Source: Cherax quadricarinatus (lineage: Eukaryota; Arthropoda; Malacostraca; Decapoda; Parastacidae). Taken from it: a DNA stretch of 64,000 nt. Below, piece after piece: positions 21,943-34,290 of this stretch; positions within the stretch are counted from its first letter, which is position 1, and every line of letters begins with the position of its first letter. The DNA lies in the NCBI RefSeq assembly GCF_038502225.1, contig NC_091300.1, positions 48,797,989-48,861,988 of the forward strand. Direction: 5' to 3'. The notes beneath the pieces were generated by a model. It did no database searches, was not told where the DNA came from, and was given only the letters and a program-made list of their open reading frames with translations. The translations under genes were made by a program, and so were the position numbers.

Positions 21943-23256
21943 GAAGGTACCACCTCTAGAACTTTCCTAGGGACCCTCATCCTCAGAGAAAAGAATAAAC
22001 TTGCTTCAGGGAAAACTCAAGGTTCTCCCTGAAGCTGTTTGAGAATTTTCTCCTACCACCCCCTATATTTCAAGTATGTTTTATTTAAAGACAAAATACA
22101 TTGGCCAAACATTCACAAAAATACAACAGAAAGTAAAACAACATAGGTAACTCAGAGCTACATCTCGAATACTTCGTCCAGCTCCCCTGCGGTGGGCCGC
22201 GTGCCCAGAATGCTGCAGGCATTTCATCTCTGGATCGCAACACTAAGTCTCTGAAAGAGGAAGCTGGTCGCCCTGTGGTCCTTGGTTTCTATGATGAGCT
22301 TTTCACCCAGCTCTTTGAGGAACTTTAGAGTACACTTGCCCCATGCTCCAAGGGAATGAAGTTATAGCAAGGGGGAAGGTCTTCATATTTTCGGATCTTC
22401 TGGGTCTCCCTGTGGCTGGCAGCTCCACCCCGTTCCATTATGGAGTCTGGCAAGTAGGTATCTGCCAATGTGTCGGCACAGGTGTAGTCCCAGGCAATCT
22501 GCTTTCCATCCTTCCAGGGTAGCATACTGGCTCCATCAGGACGCTTTTGACTTCCATCAGACCTCTGTACTTGGGGTTCCCGTTGAGCTGGGCAACGGGC
22601 TGTGGCGAGGCTTCTCTTTATGATGTCATTGACCTCCTCATGTCTGGCATACTTCCCTTCTGCTGTGTGACACACGAGACCATGAAGTTCGAATTGATCA
22701 GCTGTCGCCCTGCCGCAAATACACCTATGTTCGGTGAGGATGGGGGCGGCTAGGCGAAGAGCAACACCAATCCGAATGGCCTGTGGGTCGAGACGGGTGC
22801 CCAGGGAGGAATTGGGAACAGCTAACAGGAAATCTCCTGAGTGTGGTGCCTTCACTGCCAGGAGACGAGCTTTGTCCTTTCCTGAAGCATTGGAGAGCAT
22901 TGTGTTGGCGATTTTTTCCATGATCGGTTTGTCCCAGTGGGACTGTTTGTGTTCTTTGGGAGGAGCTGGTCTACTGGAGGAGTATGTAAGGGTGTCCCAC
23001 CGAATCGCTGCTTCAGTAAACCTGGGGTCTTGAGCTCCTACCACGTCTCTCAAGCGTTCGGGAACTATCTTCTTGACTAATGCACTGGAAGCCAAACACG
23101 AAGACAGAAAAGCAGGTAAAGCAACATGCGTTGCTTTACGCACCCCTATACCTCCCAGTCGCACTGGGAGGGTTGCCTGATCCCATTTCTCATCCTCTAG
23201 TGACAGGCTCAGTGCCTTCTTAAAAGTTGATCTCAGGTGTGCGTCATATTCATCGT
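21937..23256 (-). mobile_element. LINE-R copy r3, 5'-truncated
   Basis: 3' UTR (21937-22324), then about 310 open codons on the minus strand, ending at the TA dinucleotides just before TIR element c. The 3' UTR ends in (TA)n and shares blocks with r1 and r2. It is not related to LINE-X or CR1. Confidence 0.7.
22325..23254 (-). pseudogene. C-terminal half of a LINE polyprotein with zinc knuckle and possible restriction-like endonuclease
   Basis: Starts DEYDAHLRSTFKKALS, then LPVRLGGIGVRKATHVALPA. The Cys/His group CICGRATADQFELHGLVC (C-x1-C-x10-H-x3-C) is followed about 50 residues later by KRPDGASMLPW, KQIAWDYTCADTLA and finally KYEDLPPCYNFIPL. A CCHC knuckle followed by (K/R)PD and a downstream acidic residue is the layout of the restriction-like endonuclease at the C-terminus of R2/R4/NeSL-type LINEs. 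That makes this an RLE-type rather than an APE-type element, by inference. The RT itself is lost to 5' truncation. Some related families lack proof of nuclease activity, so the assignment stays tentative. Confidence 0.55.
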
Positions 23257-23263
23257 ATATATA

Positions 23264-23654
23264 TGTTGTGCCGAATAGGCAGAACTTGCGATCTTGGCTT
23301 AAATAGCAACGTTCATCTTGCTATATAGGACAAGCGAAAATTTGTGTATGCAATAATTTCGCCAAAATCATTCTGAACCTAACAAAAAAAATATATTTCA
23401 CTGTGTTTGTTTAGTATTAAATTATTGTAAACAAATCTAAAATATATTTAGTTGGGTTAGATTAAAATAAATTGCTCTTATTATAATAAGGTTAGGTAAG
23501 TTTTCTAAGATTCTTTTGGTGCAAAATTAAAAATTTTTACATTAATATTAATGAAAAAAAAAATATCTTTAAACATATAAGAGAAAATCTTCGAAAGGAC
23601 TTAATTTTAAATGAGTTCTTGCTAATTGACCAGTTTTACATATTCGGCACGACA
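23264..23654 (+). mobile_element. MITE-like TIR element, copy c
   Basis: 391 bp, same family and orientation as a and b. The left TIR has one change (TGTTGTGCC). It sits directly at the truncated 5' end of LINE-R. Confidence 0.75.
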
Positions 23655-23896
<242 letters not shown>

Positions 23897-23948
23897 ATAT
23901 TCTGAAATCACCTGTTTACTGTGATCTTATTGCATATATATATATATA

Positions 23949-24151
23949 CAGTGGACCCCCGGTTAACGATATTTTTTCACTCCAGAAGTATGTTCAGGTG
24001 CCAGTACTGACCGAATTTGTTCCCATAAGGAATATTGTGAAGTAGATTAGTCCATTTCAGACCCCCAAACATACACGTACAAACGCACTTACATAAATAC
24101 ACTTACATAATTGGTCGCATTCGGAGGTGATCGTTATGCGGGGGTCCACTG
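23949..24151. mobile_element. Mariner-type MITE, 203 bp
   Basis: Ends are CAGTGGACCCCCG at the left and CGGGGGTCCACTG at the right, with related continuation (GGTTAACGAT against ATCGTTATG). TA lies immediately outside both ends, as expected for a Tc1/mariner TA duplication. There is no transposase, so it depends on an autonomous partner. Confidence 0.8.
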
Positions 24152-24188
24152 TATATATATATATATATATATATATAAATATATATAT

Positions 24189-24255
<67 letters not shown>
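24152..24255. repeat. (TA)n tract with few variants
   Basis: TA with AAATATA and GATATA variants at the left. Confidence 0.95.
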
Positions 24256-24256
<1 letters not shown>

Positions 24257-24642
24257 GTCGTGCCGAATATGCAAAACTGGTCAATTAGCAAGAACTCATT
24301 TGAAATTAAGTCCTTTCTAAAAAAATTTCTTATACGTTTAAAGATATATTTTTTTCATTAATGTTAATGTAAAAAATTTTAATTTTGCACCAAAAGAATC
24401 TTAGAAAACTTACCTAACCTTATTATAACAAGAACAATTTATTTTAGCCTAACCCAACTAAATATATTTTAGATTTGTTTACAATAATTTAATACTAAAC
24501 AAACACAGTGAAATATATTTTTTTTCGTTAGGTTTAGAATGATTTTGACGAAATTATTACATACACAAATTTTCACTTGTCCTATATGGCAAGATGAACG
24601 TTGCTATTTAAGCCAAGATCGCAAGTTCTGCCTATTCGGCAC

Positions 24643-24646
<4 letters not shown>
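24256..24646 (-). mobile_element. MITE-like TIR element, copy d
   Basis: 391 bp, the same family as a-c in the reverse orientation. TIRs TGTCGTGCCGAATA are intact at both ends. Confidence 0.78.

Positions 24647-24730
<84 letters not shown>
24647..24730. repeat. (TA)n tract
   Basis: Right flank of TIR element d. Confidence 0.97.
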
Positions 24731-24732
<2 letters not shown>

Positions 24733-24761
24733 GATAGATTGATAGATAGTGATTTTGCACA

Positions 24762-25075
24762 CCAAAATTACTACATATGAAAACATGAAGATTACCAGAC
24801 GGTTCAGAGGAGCGAAGAGTACACTGAGATAGAAGTTAATAAGTGTAAAGGGACCACGACTGTTCAATACACTCCCTTCAAGCATAAGGGAAGTTAGCAA
24901 CAAACCCTCATGATCGGTCATGCTGTGGTACATACGTTGAACTGGACGACGCCAGCACTAAATGCCATATTAAACAGGTCAGCATCTGATGGAAGCCTGG
25001 TTTGGGAACGGGCTGCTGGGGCGGTGACCTCTGAAAGCGACTAGACGCAACATAAAGATAACCAGACCAAGATAA
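24762..25075 (+). mobile_element. LINE 3'-end fragment
   Basis: Plus-strand pieces such as KGPRLFNTLPSSIREV-equivalent codons (around 24850) and LNWTTPALNAILN (around 24940) are the C-terminal end and 3' region of a Jockey- or CR1-type LINE. It is then followed by GA-rich sequence. Frames are broken. Confidence 0.5.
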
Positions 25076-25703
25076 TAAATAAGAGAGAGAGAGAGAGAGA
25101 GAGGCTGAGACAGCGATGCAGTTAGACAGACAGTGACTGACTCGTACAAAGAGACCAACATAGAATGATGAGTCTGTTTTAGACGGGAAAACAAGCACTT
25201 AAGCAGCAGGATAAAAAAAGCAGAGACAGAGAATAACAAAGACACACAACTATACAATAACAAATATACTAAAAGTGAGGTAGAAATGTACCTAAATTTA
25301 GACTGTTAGGAATATTGAGATAAACAGATAACGACAAATAGGGAGACAGACAGTTAGGTTAAAACATATACAAACAGTGACACAGCCAAGTGAAGGTCCA
25401 GCCAGAAATATAAACACAAAAGGACAGGTGCACGAACAAACTCACTGGACTGAGAAACAAGGACACACGAACAAACTCACCAGACTGAGAAACAAGGAAA
25501 CACACGGACACACACCAGACGGAGACGTAAGACATGCTCATAGACTAGACAGAGAAACAATGACACACTGACAAACAAACACAAAGGCCGGAAACTCACT
25601 ACTGACGCGACGAGACGTCAAACTCACACAAAATCCCTGAACACCTTAAATAAACATTGAAAGTGCGGAGAAAACCTGTAATTGTTCCTGAAGGCAGGAG
25701 AAC
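25076..25703. other. No gene; GA run and degenerate ACAAACTCAC-type repeats
   Basis: (GA)n at 25082-25105, then purine-rich sequence with loosely repeated GAGAAACAAGGACACACGAA units between about 25410 and 25570. No open frame with family resemblance. Confidence 0.6.
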
Positions 25704-28213
25704 AACGTCACTGTAACCGTCACTACCACCAACGTCACTGTAACCGTCACTACCACTAACGTCACTGTAACCGTCACTACCACTAACGTCACTGTAACCG
25801 TCACTACCACTAACGCACGGTAATCGTCACTACCACCAACGTCACTGTAACCGTCAATACCACTAACGCACTGTAACCGTCACTACCACCAACGTCACTG
25901 TAACCGTCACTATCACCAACGTCACTGTAACCGTCACTACCACCAACGTCACTGTAACCGTCACTACCACTAACGTCACTGTAACCGTCACTACCACCAA
26001 CGTCACTGTAACCGTCACTACCACTAACGTCACTGTAACCGTCACTACCACTAACGTCACTGTAACCGTCACTACCATTAACGCACGGTAATCGTCACTA
26101 CCACCAACGTCACTGTAACCGTCACTACCACTAACGCACTGTAACCGTCACTACCACCAACGTCACTGTAACTGTCACTATCACCAACGTCACTGTAACC
26201 GCCACTACCACCAACGTCACTGTAACCGTCACTACCACTAACGTCACTGTAACCGTCACTACCACTAACGCACTGTAACCGTCACTACCATCAACGTCAC
26301 TGTAACCGTCACTATCACCAACATCACTGTAACCGCCACTACCATCAACGTCACTGTAACCGTCACTACCACTAACGTCACTGTAACCGTCACTACCACT
26401 AACGCACTGTAACCGTCACTACCACTAGCGCATTGTAACCGTCACTACCATCAACGTCACTGTAACCGTCACTATCACCAACGTCACTGTAACCGCCACT
26501 ACCATCAACGTCACTGTAACCGTCACTACCACTAACGTCACTGTAACCGTCACTACCACCAACTTCACTGTAACCGTCACTATCACCAACGTCACTGTAA
26601 CCGTCACTACCACCAACGTCACTGTAACCGTCACTACCACTAACGTCACTGTAACCGTCACTATCACCAACGTCACTGTAACCGCCACTACCATCAACGT
26701 CACTGTAACCGTCACTACCACCAACGTCACTGTAACCGTCACTACCATCAACGTCACTGTAACATCTCACTACCACCAAGGTCACTGTAACAGTCAGTAC
26801 TACCAACGTCACTGTAACCGTCACTAAAATAAACGTCACTGTAACCGTCACTATCACCAACGTCACTGTAACTGCCACTACCACCAACGTCACTGTAACC
26901 GTCAGTACTACCAACGTCACTGTAACCGTCACTACCATAAACGTCACTGTAACCGTCACTATCACCAACGTCACTGTAACTGCCACTACCATCAACGTCA
27001 CTGTAACCGTCACTACCACTAGCGTCACTGTAACAGTCACTACCATCAACGTCACTGTAACCATCACTACTGTCAACGTCACTGTAACCGCCACTACCAT
27101 CAACGTCACTGTAACCGTCAGTACCACCAACGTCACTGCAACCGTCACTACCATCAACGTCACTGTAACCGTCACTACCATCAACGTCAGTGTAACCGTC
27201 ACTACCACCAACGTCACTGCAACCGTCACTACCATCAACGTCACTGTAACCGTCACCACCACCAACGTCACTGTAACCGTCAGTACCACCAACGTCACTG
27301 TAACCGTCACTACCATCAACGTCACTGTAACCGTCACTACCACCAATGTCACTGTAACCGTCACTACCACCAACGTCACTGTAACCGTCAGTACTACCAA
27401 CGTCACTGTAACCGTCAGTACTACCAACGTCACTGTAACCGTCACTACCACCAACGTCACTGTAACCGTCACTACCACCAACGTCACTGTAACCGTCAGT
27501 ACTACCAACGTCACTGTAACCGTCTCTACCACCAACGTCACTGTAACCGTCACTACCACCAACGTCACTGTAACCGTCACTACCATAAACGTCACTGTAA
27601 CCGTCATTACCATCAACGTCACTCTAACCGTCACTACCACCAAAGTCACTGTAACCGTCACTTCCACCAACGTCACTGTAACCGTCACTACCACCAACAT
27701 CACTGTAACCGCCAATACCACCAACGTCACTGTAACCGTCACTACCACCAACGTCACTGTAACCGTCACTACCACTAACGTCACTGTAGCCGTCACTACC
27801 ATCAACGTCACTGTAACCGTCACTACCACCAACGTCACTGTAACCGTCACTACCACCAAAGTCACTGTAACCGTCACTACCACCAACGTCACTGTAACCG
27901 TCACTAACACCAACGTCACTGTAACCGTCACTACCATCAACGTCACTGTAACCGTCACTACCATCAACGTCACTGTAACCGTCACTACCACCAAAGTCAC
28001 TGTAACCGTCACTACCATCAACGTCACTGTAACCGTCACTACCGTCAACGTCACTGTAACCGTCACTACTACCAACGTCACTGTAACCGCCACTACCATC
28101 AACGTCACTGTAACCGTCACTGCCACCAAAGTCACTGTAACCGTCACTACCAAAAACGTCACGGCAACCATCACTACCACCAACGTCACTGTAATCGTAA
28201 CTTCCACCAACGT
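25704..28213. repeat. 27-bp minisatellite, about 93 copies
   Basis: Unit AACGTCACTGTAACCGTC plus ACTACCACC. Most variation is in the last triplets (CACC/CACT/CATC). Because 27 is a multiple of 3, long minus-strand frames of repeated VTVTVTLVV stay open; these are artefacts, not a gene. Confidence 0.95.
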
Positions 28214-28880
28214 CACTGTAACCCGTCACTACTACCAACGTCACTGTAACCCATCACTAATACTAACGTCACTGTAAACCATCACTAATACTATCGTCAC
28301 TGTAACCCATCACTAATACTAACGTCACTGTAACCCATCCTAATACTAACGTCACTGTAACCCATCACTAATAGTAACGTCACTGTAACCCATCACTAAT
28401 ACTAACGTCACTGTAACCCATCCTAATACTAGCGTCACTGTAACCCATCACTAATACTAACGTCACTGTAACCCATCACTAATGCTAACGTCACTGTAAC
28501 CCATCACTAATACTAACGCCACTGTAACCCATCACTAATACTAACGTCACTGTAACCCATCACTAATACTAACGTCACTAACCCATCACTAATACTAATG
28601 TCACTGTAACCCATCACTAATACTAACGTCACTGTAACCCATCACTAATACTAACGTCACTAACCCATCACTAATACTAATGTCACTGTAACCCATCCTA
28701 ATACTAACGTCATTGTAACCCATCACTAATACTAACGTCACTGTAACCCATCACTAATACTAACGTCACTGTAGCCCATCACTTACACTAACGTCACTGT
28801 AACCCCTCACTAATACTAACGTCACTGTAACCCGTCACTAATACTAACGTCACTGTAACCCGTCACTAATACCAACGCCA
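28214..28880. repeat. 28-bp minisatellite variant, about 24 copies
   Basis: Unit AACGTCACTGTAACCCATC plus ACTAATACT, one base longer than the neighbouring unit, so no frame stays open. Several units carry a deletion of a few bases. Confidence 0.93.
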
Positions 28881-28983
28881 CTAATACCAAAAGCTCCAAA
28901 GGCGGGTCATTACCTGACCAAGACCCGCGTCAGGAAACACTTGTCCTGTTTCCTGATGAACCTTACCTAACTTAAACCTAATT
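28881..28983. other. Short unique spacer with a 10-bp hairpin between minisatellite blocks
   Basis: Arms 28930-28939 (TCAGGAAACA) and 28947-28956 pair exactly around a 7-nt loop. It resembles a piece of a dispersed repeat, with CCTTACCTAACTTAA following. Confidence 0.6.
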
Positions 28984-29465
28984 GTAACTGTCACTTCTAC
29001 CAACGTCACTGTAACCGTCACTACTACCAACAACAACATAACCGTCACTACTACCAACGTCACTGTAACCGTCACTACTGCCAACAACAATATAACCGTC
29101 ACTACTACCAACAACAATATAACCGTCACTACTGCCAACGTCACTGTAACCGCCACTACCTCCAACGTCACTGTAACCGCCACTACCTCCAACATCACTG
29201 TAATCGTCACTACCACAAATGTCACTGTAACCGCCACTACCACCAACGTCACTGTAACCGTCACTGCCACCAATGTCACCGTAACCGCCACTATCACCAA
29301 CGTCACTGTAACGCTCACTACCACCAAAGTCACTGTAACAATCACTACCACCAACGTCACTGTAACCGCCACTACTACCAACGTCTCTGTAACCGTCACT
29401 GCCACCAATGTCACCGTAACCGCCACTATCACCAACGTCACTCTAACCGTCAGTACCACCAACGT
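28984..29465. repeat. 27-bp-type minisatellite, diverged block
   Basis: Degenerate units of the same family with ACAACAATATAACC variants. Confidence 0.88.
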
Positions 29466-29827
29466 CTCAGTAAGCGTCACACTGGCCACTGTTACCCTCA
29501 CTACCACCAACGTCACAGTAAGCGTCACACTGACCACTGTTACCGTCACTACCACCAACGTCACAGTAAGCGTCACGGTGACCACTGTTACCGTCACTAC
29601 CACCAACGTCACAGTAAGCGTCACGGTGACCACTGTTACCCTCACTACCACCAACGTCACAGTAAGCGTCACGGTGACCACTGTTACCGTCACTACCACC
29701 AACGTCACAGTAAGCGTCACACTGACCACTGTTACCGTCACTACCACCAACGTCACAGTAAGTGTCACACTGACCACTGTTACCGTCACTACCACCAACG
29801 TCACAGTAAGCGTCACACTGACCACTG
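29466..29827. repeat. 48-bp minisatellite, left part
   Basis: Unit of 48 bp made of the 27-bp motif plus GTCACGGTGACCACTGTTACC. The same array continues at 36616 beyond the inserted CR1 elements. Confidence 0.93.
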
Positions 29828-30286
29828 AACATAAGAACATAAGAACATAAGAAAGGAGGAACGCTGCAGGAGGCCTGTTGGCCCATACTAGGCAGGTCCT
29901 TTACAATTCATCCCACTAACAAAACATTTGCCCAACCCAATTTTCAATGCCACCCAAGAAATAAACTCTGATGTGAAAGTCCCACTCAAATCCAACACCT
30001 CCCACTCATGTACTTATCCAACCTAAATTTGAAACCACCCAAAGTCCTAGCCTCAATAACCCAACTAGGTAGACTGTTCCACTCATCAACTACCCTATTT
30101 CCAAACCAATACTTTCCTATGCCCTTTCTAAATCTAAACTTATATAATTTAAATCCATTACTGCGGGTTCTCTCTTGGAGAGACATCCTCAAGACCTTGT
30201 TAATATCCCCTTTATTAATACCTATCTTCCACTTATACACTTCGATCAGGTCTCCCCTCATTCTTCGTCTAACAAGTGAATGTAAG
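29828..30286 (-). mobile_element. Older CR1 (element C), 3' part
   Basis: Minus strand from HSLVRRRMRGDLIEVYKW to the last residues KYMSGRCWI, then a 3' UTR ending in three TTCTTATG octamers (plus strand 29828-29852). It continues the reading of the RT that stops at 34400 (EERLKTLK), so it is the other half of the same element, displaced by the younger CR1. Immediately left is CCACTG, which recurs at the element's right end as a candidate 6-bp target duplication. Confidence 0.85.
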
Positions 30287-30412
30287 AACATAAGAACATA
30301 AGAATGTAGGAACACTGCAGAAGGCCTACTGGCCCATACGAGGCAGGTCCTTATCAAAACGACATCTACCTAAAGCTACTCAAGAAATAACTCCCGTACC
30401 CCTTGACTCCAA

Positions 30413-33329
30413 TCAAACCCAGCCCCTCCCACTCATATATTTGTCCAGTCTCTTCTTAAAGTTACCCAAGGTCCTAACCTCTATCACCCCACTGGGAAGA
30501 CTGTTCCACGCATCTACAACTCTGTTAGAAAACCAGTACTTACCTATGTCCTTTCTAAATCTAAATTTATCCAACTTAAATCCATTATTCCTGGTTCTTA
30601 CCTGGTTCGACACCCTCAGTACTTTATTAATGTCTCCCTTGTTTATGCCCGTCATCCACTTATACACTTCAATGATATCTCCCCTCAATCTACGCCTCTC
30701 CAGAGAGTGGAGATTTAAGGCTTTAAGTCTATCTTCATACGGGAGGTTCCTTACACAGTAAATCATTTTAGTCATTCTTCTCTGTATGTTCTCTAATGAG
30801 TCTATGTCCATTCTGTAGTAAGGGGACCAAAACTGAGCAGCATAATCTAAATGAGGCCTCACTAGTGATGTATAGAGCTGTAAAATAACTTTTGGACTTC
30901 TGTTACTTATACTTCTTGAGATAAATCCAAGTAATCTGTTGGCCTTGTTGGGCACACTGAGACACTGCTGTCTTGGCTTTAGATTTCTGCTTACCATGAC
31001 TCCCAAGTCTTTTTCACATTCTGTATGACCAAGCTCTACTTCACCTAGATTATAGCTTCGAGGGTTATTTTCATTACCAAGGGCAAGTACCTTACACTTA
31101 TCCACATTAAACTTCATCTGCCATTTCTCAGACCAAGACATTAATTTGTTCAAATCGTCCTGGAGTTCATTGATATCCTCCTCAGAGTGAATTATACGGC
31201 CTATCTTTGTATCATCAACAAACTTACTCATGTCACTAGTAATCCCTTCATCAAGGTCATTAATGTAAATTATGAACAAGAGAGGGCCTAAAACTGATCC
31301 TTGTGGAACGCCACTAGTGACTAATCCCCATTCAGATTTCACTCCATTAATGGTAACTCTCTGCTTTCTATTGGTAAGCCATGCCTCAATCCATGCTAGA
31401 ACTTTACCTCCTATACCATGAGCTGCCACTTTTCTTAAGAGTCTCTTGTGAGGTACTCTGTCGAAGGCTTTACTAAAATCCAAATAAACAATATCATATT
31501 CCTTATCACTGTCAACTGCCTCAAATGTTCTGTTGAAGAACGTCAGTAAGTTTGTCAGGCAGGAACGACCTCTCGTGAATCCATGCTGAGATTCATTTAT
31601 CAAGTTATGCTCTTCGAGGTGACTTCGGATAATGTCAGCTATAATTGATTCTAATAACTTGCCCACTATAGATGTCAGGCTTATTGGACGGTAATTTGAA
31701 GGAGTGGACTTATCCCCTGATTTGAATATAGGAACCACATTAGCCATCTTCCACATCTCTGGCACAACACTGGTAAGGATGGACGCATTGAATACACTCG
31801 TTAATGGCTGACTAAGCTCCATCTTGCATTCCTTAAGTACCCTTGAAAACAACTCATCGGGTCCCGTGGACTTATTTTGTTTCAGTTTGTCTATCTGTTT
31901 AATAACCATGTCCCTCGTGACAGTAATATTAGTTAACTTAAATTCATCAGGAACTAAATAATTGTTAATTACTGGAATCTCATTTACATCTTCCTGTGTA
32001 AAAACTGACAAAAAATAGTCATTAAATAAGGAACACATTTCCAGTTCATTATCCGTCAGCTGTCCATTCCCAGATTTCAGAGGTCCTACTTTTTCCTTCA
32101 CCTTCGTCCTATACACTTGAAAGAACCCCTTTGGATTAGTCTTTGATTCATTAGCGACTCTAATTTCATAGTCACGTTTAGCCTTTCTAATCGCCTTTTT
32201 TACTTCTCTTTTAAGCTGAACATATTGGTCAGTAAGGTTAACCTCTCCTCTTCTGATGCGCCTATAAATTCCCCTTTTCTCCCCTAATAGATGCTTTAGC
32301 CTCCTGTTAACCCATTTGGGATCGTTATTATTAGACCTAATTTCTCTCTGGGGAATGTATATACTCTGGGCACTGTGTACATTATTAAGAAAACAATCAT
32401 AAAAGCAGATCCCTTCATATTCATAAGTATGATTATCGTCAATAAAATCATTAGCTAGATAACCCCAATCAAGATTAGACAGATGTTCCCTAAGTCCATT
32501 ATAATCGGCAGAACGAAAATCGGGGATTTTTTACTGTATTATCATTATTCTTGCATTCCCAATTAATGCTAAAGGTGATGGATTTGTGATCACTTGCGCC
32601 AAGCTCTTCAGTGATCTCCAGATTATTCACGAGTGTTTCCTTATTTGACAAGACTAGGTCTAGCAAATTATTACCCCTGGTAGGTTCAGTTGACTCTAGA
32701 TTACCTGTCAAAGAATTCCAGTCAATTTGGCTAAAGTTAAAGTCCCCTACTATGACTACGTTACTGTGTCCACAAGCCCTAACAATTTCGTCCCAAAGAA
32801 ATCTCCCTCTATCGTGATCCAAGCCTGGAGGTCGGTATATTACACCTAGAATTAGTTTTTCTTGACCCTCCACGAACTCTACCCAAACAGACTCTGTTAC
32901 TGCTCCATCTATTTTTATACCTGTTTTTATGCAACAATTAATATTTTCTCGAACATACAATGCAACTCCTCCCCCCTTCCCATTACATCTATCCACATTG
33001 AATAACTTAAATCCCTGAATATTACACTCAGCAGTCATATCCCGACTCTTTAAATCATACCACGTTTCAGTTAATGCAATGATATCAAAGTTCCCAGCAC
33101 ATGCTACCATACGTAGTTCATTAATTTTATTTCTTGCACTTCGACTGTTAGCATAAAATACCATCATATGTTTTTTCTTCTGCACATTTTTCCTATTCAT
33201 CTTTGTTTTTACACAATTTCTGAAATTATCATTACCCAGAGTTACTCCATGACAGTTACTATTAAGATTCTTAATATCAGAGCATAAGTCAATATATCCA
33301 TACTCATTATTAATCATTTCTAAACCCAT
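30413..33329 (-). pseudogene. CR1 element A ORF2 (APE endonuclease and RT) with one frameshift
   Basis: The first frame (to 32499) has the endonuclease: FYANSRSARNKINELR, IIALTETWYD, GVIYRPPG, VIVGDFNFSQIDW, LLDLVLSN, GASDHKSITF. It shifts frame at an A6 run near 32530 and continues open as IPDFRSADYNGLREHLS into the RT: NYRPISLTSIVGKLLE, QHGFTRGRSC, IVYLDFSKAFDRVPH, SGVPQGSVLGPLLFIIYIND. Motif C reads FVDD instead of FADD, keeping both Asp. The C-terminus runs RPHLDYAAQFWSPYYR to KYMSGRGWV. A single one-base indel in a homopolymer separates this from a complete ORF2, so it may be a recent mutation or a sequencing error. Confidence 0.88.
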
Positions 33330-33343
33330 ACCTCTAACTAATC

Positions 33344-34183
33344 CTAGTTTAAAGTCCTAACAACCCCCTCAACTGAGTTAGCAAGAAAACCCACACCTGC
33401 CCTGGATAAGTGAACCCCATCCCTGGCATACATGTCATTTCGGCCATAGAAGTTGTCCCAGTTGTCAATGAATGGTACTGCATTATCCTTACAGTGTTTA
33501 TCCAGCCAACAATTAATACCAATTGCTCTGGACAACCATTCATTACCAACACCTCTTCTTGGCAAAATGCCACATATAACAGGGCGCCCCCCCTTCTTCC
33601 TAATCATGTCTATAGCTGTCCTGAACTTTCTAACTAAATCCTCACTTCTACGCTTGCCTACATCATTGCCCCCAGCACTGAGGCAAATAATAGGATTGAT
33701 CCCATTACCGTTCATGATGTTGTCAAGCCGGCTAACAATGTCCTCCATCCCAGCCCCAGGAAAGCATACCCTTTGTCTCCTACTCCTGTCCTTCAAGCAG
33801 AATGCCCTATCCATGTATCTAACCTGGCTATCCCCAACAACAACAATATTCTTACCTTCCTTGTTGTCGTTCGTCGTGACGATCCCAGTAGTAGACTCAC
33901 ATTCGTCGGGTAGCACCGAGAATGCGTTGGAGGTTTCCACGGGAGTTTCCACAGCAGTCTCTTTCTTCTTCATCGTTTCTGGCTTTCCATTCGTCTTCTT
34001 GATCGTCAACTTCGTCGTCCCCTGCTGTCCAGCCACTGACCACGATCCTTTCTTGACCTGAGGACTCGAAACAGGAGGACTACTACGAATCCTCTTGTTT
34101 TCCTCGGTCAATCGCCGTATCTCCATCTTCGCTGCCCTCAATTCTTCCTTAAGTTGCTGGTAAAGTTGCTCGATGGAGGGCAT
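33344..34183 (-). CDS. CR1 element A ORF1: coiled coil plus SGNH/GDSL esterase-like domain
   Basis: 279 residues from an ATG. Residues 1-35 are a charged helix (LKEELRAAKMEIRRLTEEN) likely to form a coiled coil. From about residue 115 an SGNH hydrolase fold shows block I VVVGDSQVRYMD (nucleophile Ser), a Gly in GAGMED, block III LSAGGNDVG (Asn) and block V RDGVHLSRAG (Asp-His). All four family residues are present. ORF1 esterase domains are known in the CR1 clade; the protein is expected to bind element RNA, perhaps with a lipid-linked role. ORF2 starts 15 bp downstream, allowing reinitiation. Confidence 0.88.
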   Translation of the reverse strand: MPSIEQLYQQLKEELRAAKMEIRRLTEENKRIRSSPPVSSPQVKKGSWSVAGQQGTTKLTIKKTNGKPETMKKKETAVETPVETSNAFSVLPDECESTTGIVTTNDNKEGKNIVVVGDSQVRYMDRAFCLKDRSRRQRVCFPGAGMEDIVSRLDNIMNGNGINPIICLSAGGNDVGKRRSEDLVRKFRTAIDMIRKKGGRPVICGILPRRGVGNEWLSRAIGINCWLDKHCKDNAVPFIDNWDNFYGRNDMYARDGVHLSRAGVGFLANSVEGVVRTLN

Positions 34184-34290
34184 CTTGGTTCAGTCCACGG
34201 GAGCAAACAAGACACTTCTTCACAGAGTTAAGTATAGGTCAGCACTCAAAGTACAGGTCACCACTCAAGAGCACACAAACAGGTCTTCAC

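Noticed and set aside
26399..28216. 605-codon minus-strand frame of VTVTVTLVV repeats resembling a silk- or adhesin-like protein
   Set aside because: It is the 27-bp minisatellite read in frame; several frames stay open, it ends where the unit becomes 28 bp, and no signal peptide or non-repeat domain is attached.
33453..34061. Plus-strand 202-codon frame over CR1 ORF1
   Set aside because: Shadow of the minus-strand ORF1; a similar shadow appears at 36.1-36.8 kb over the other copy.
33344..34183. SGNH/GDSL hydrolase as a host enzyme
   Set aside because: It is ORF1 of a CR1 element: ORF2 follows within 15 bp and a second copy sits in the neighbouring CR1.
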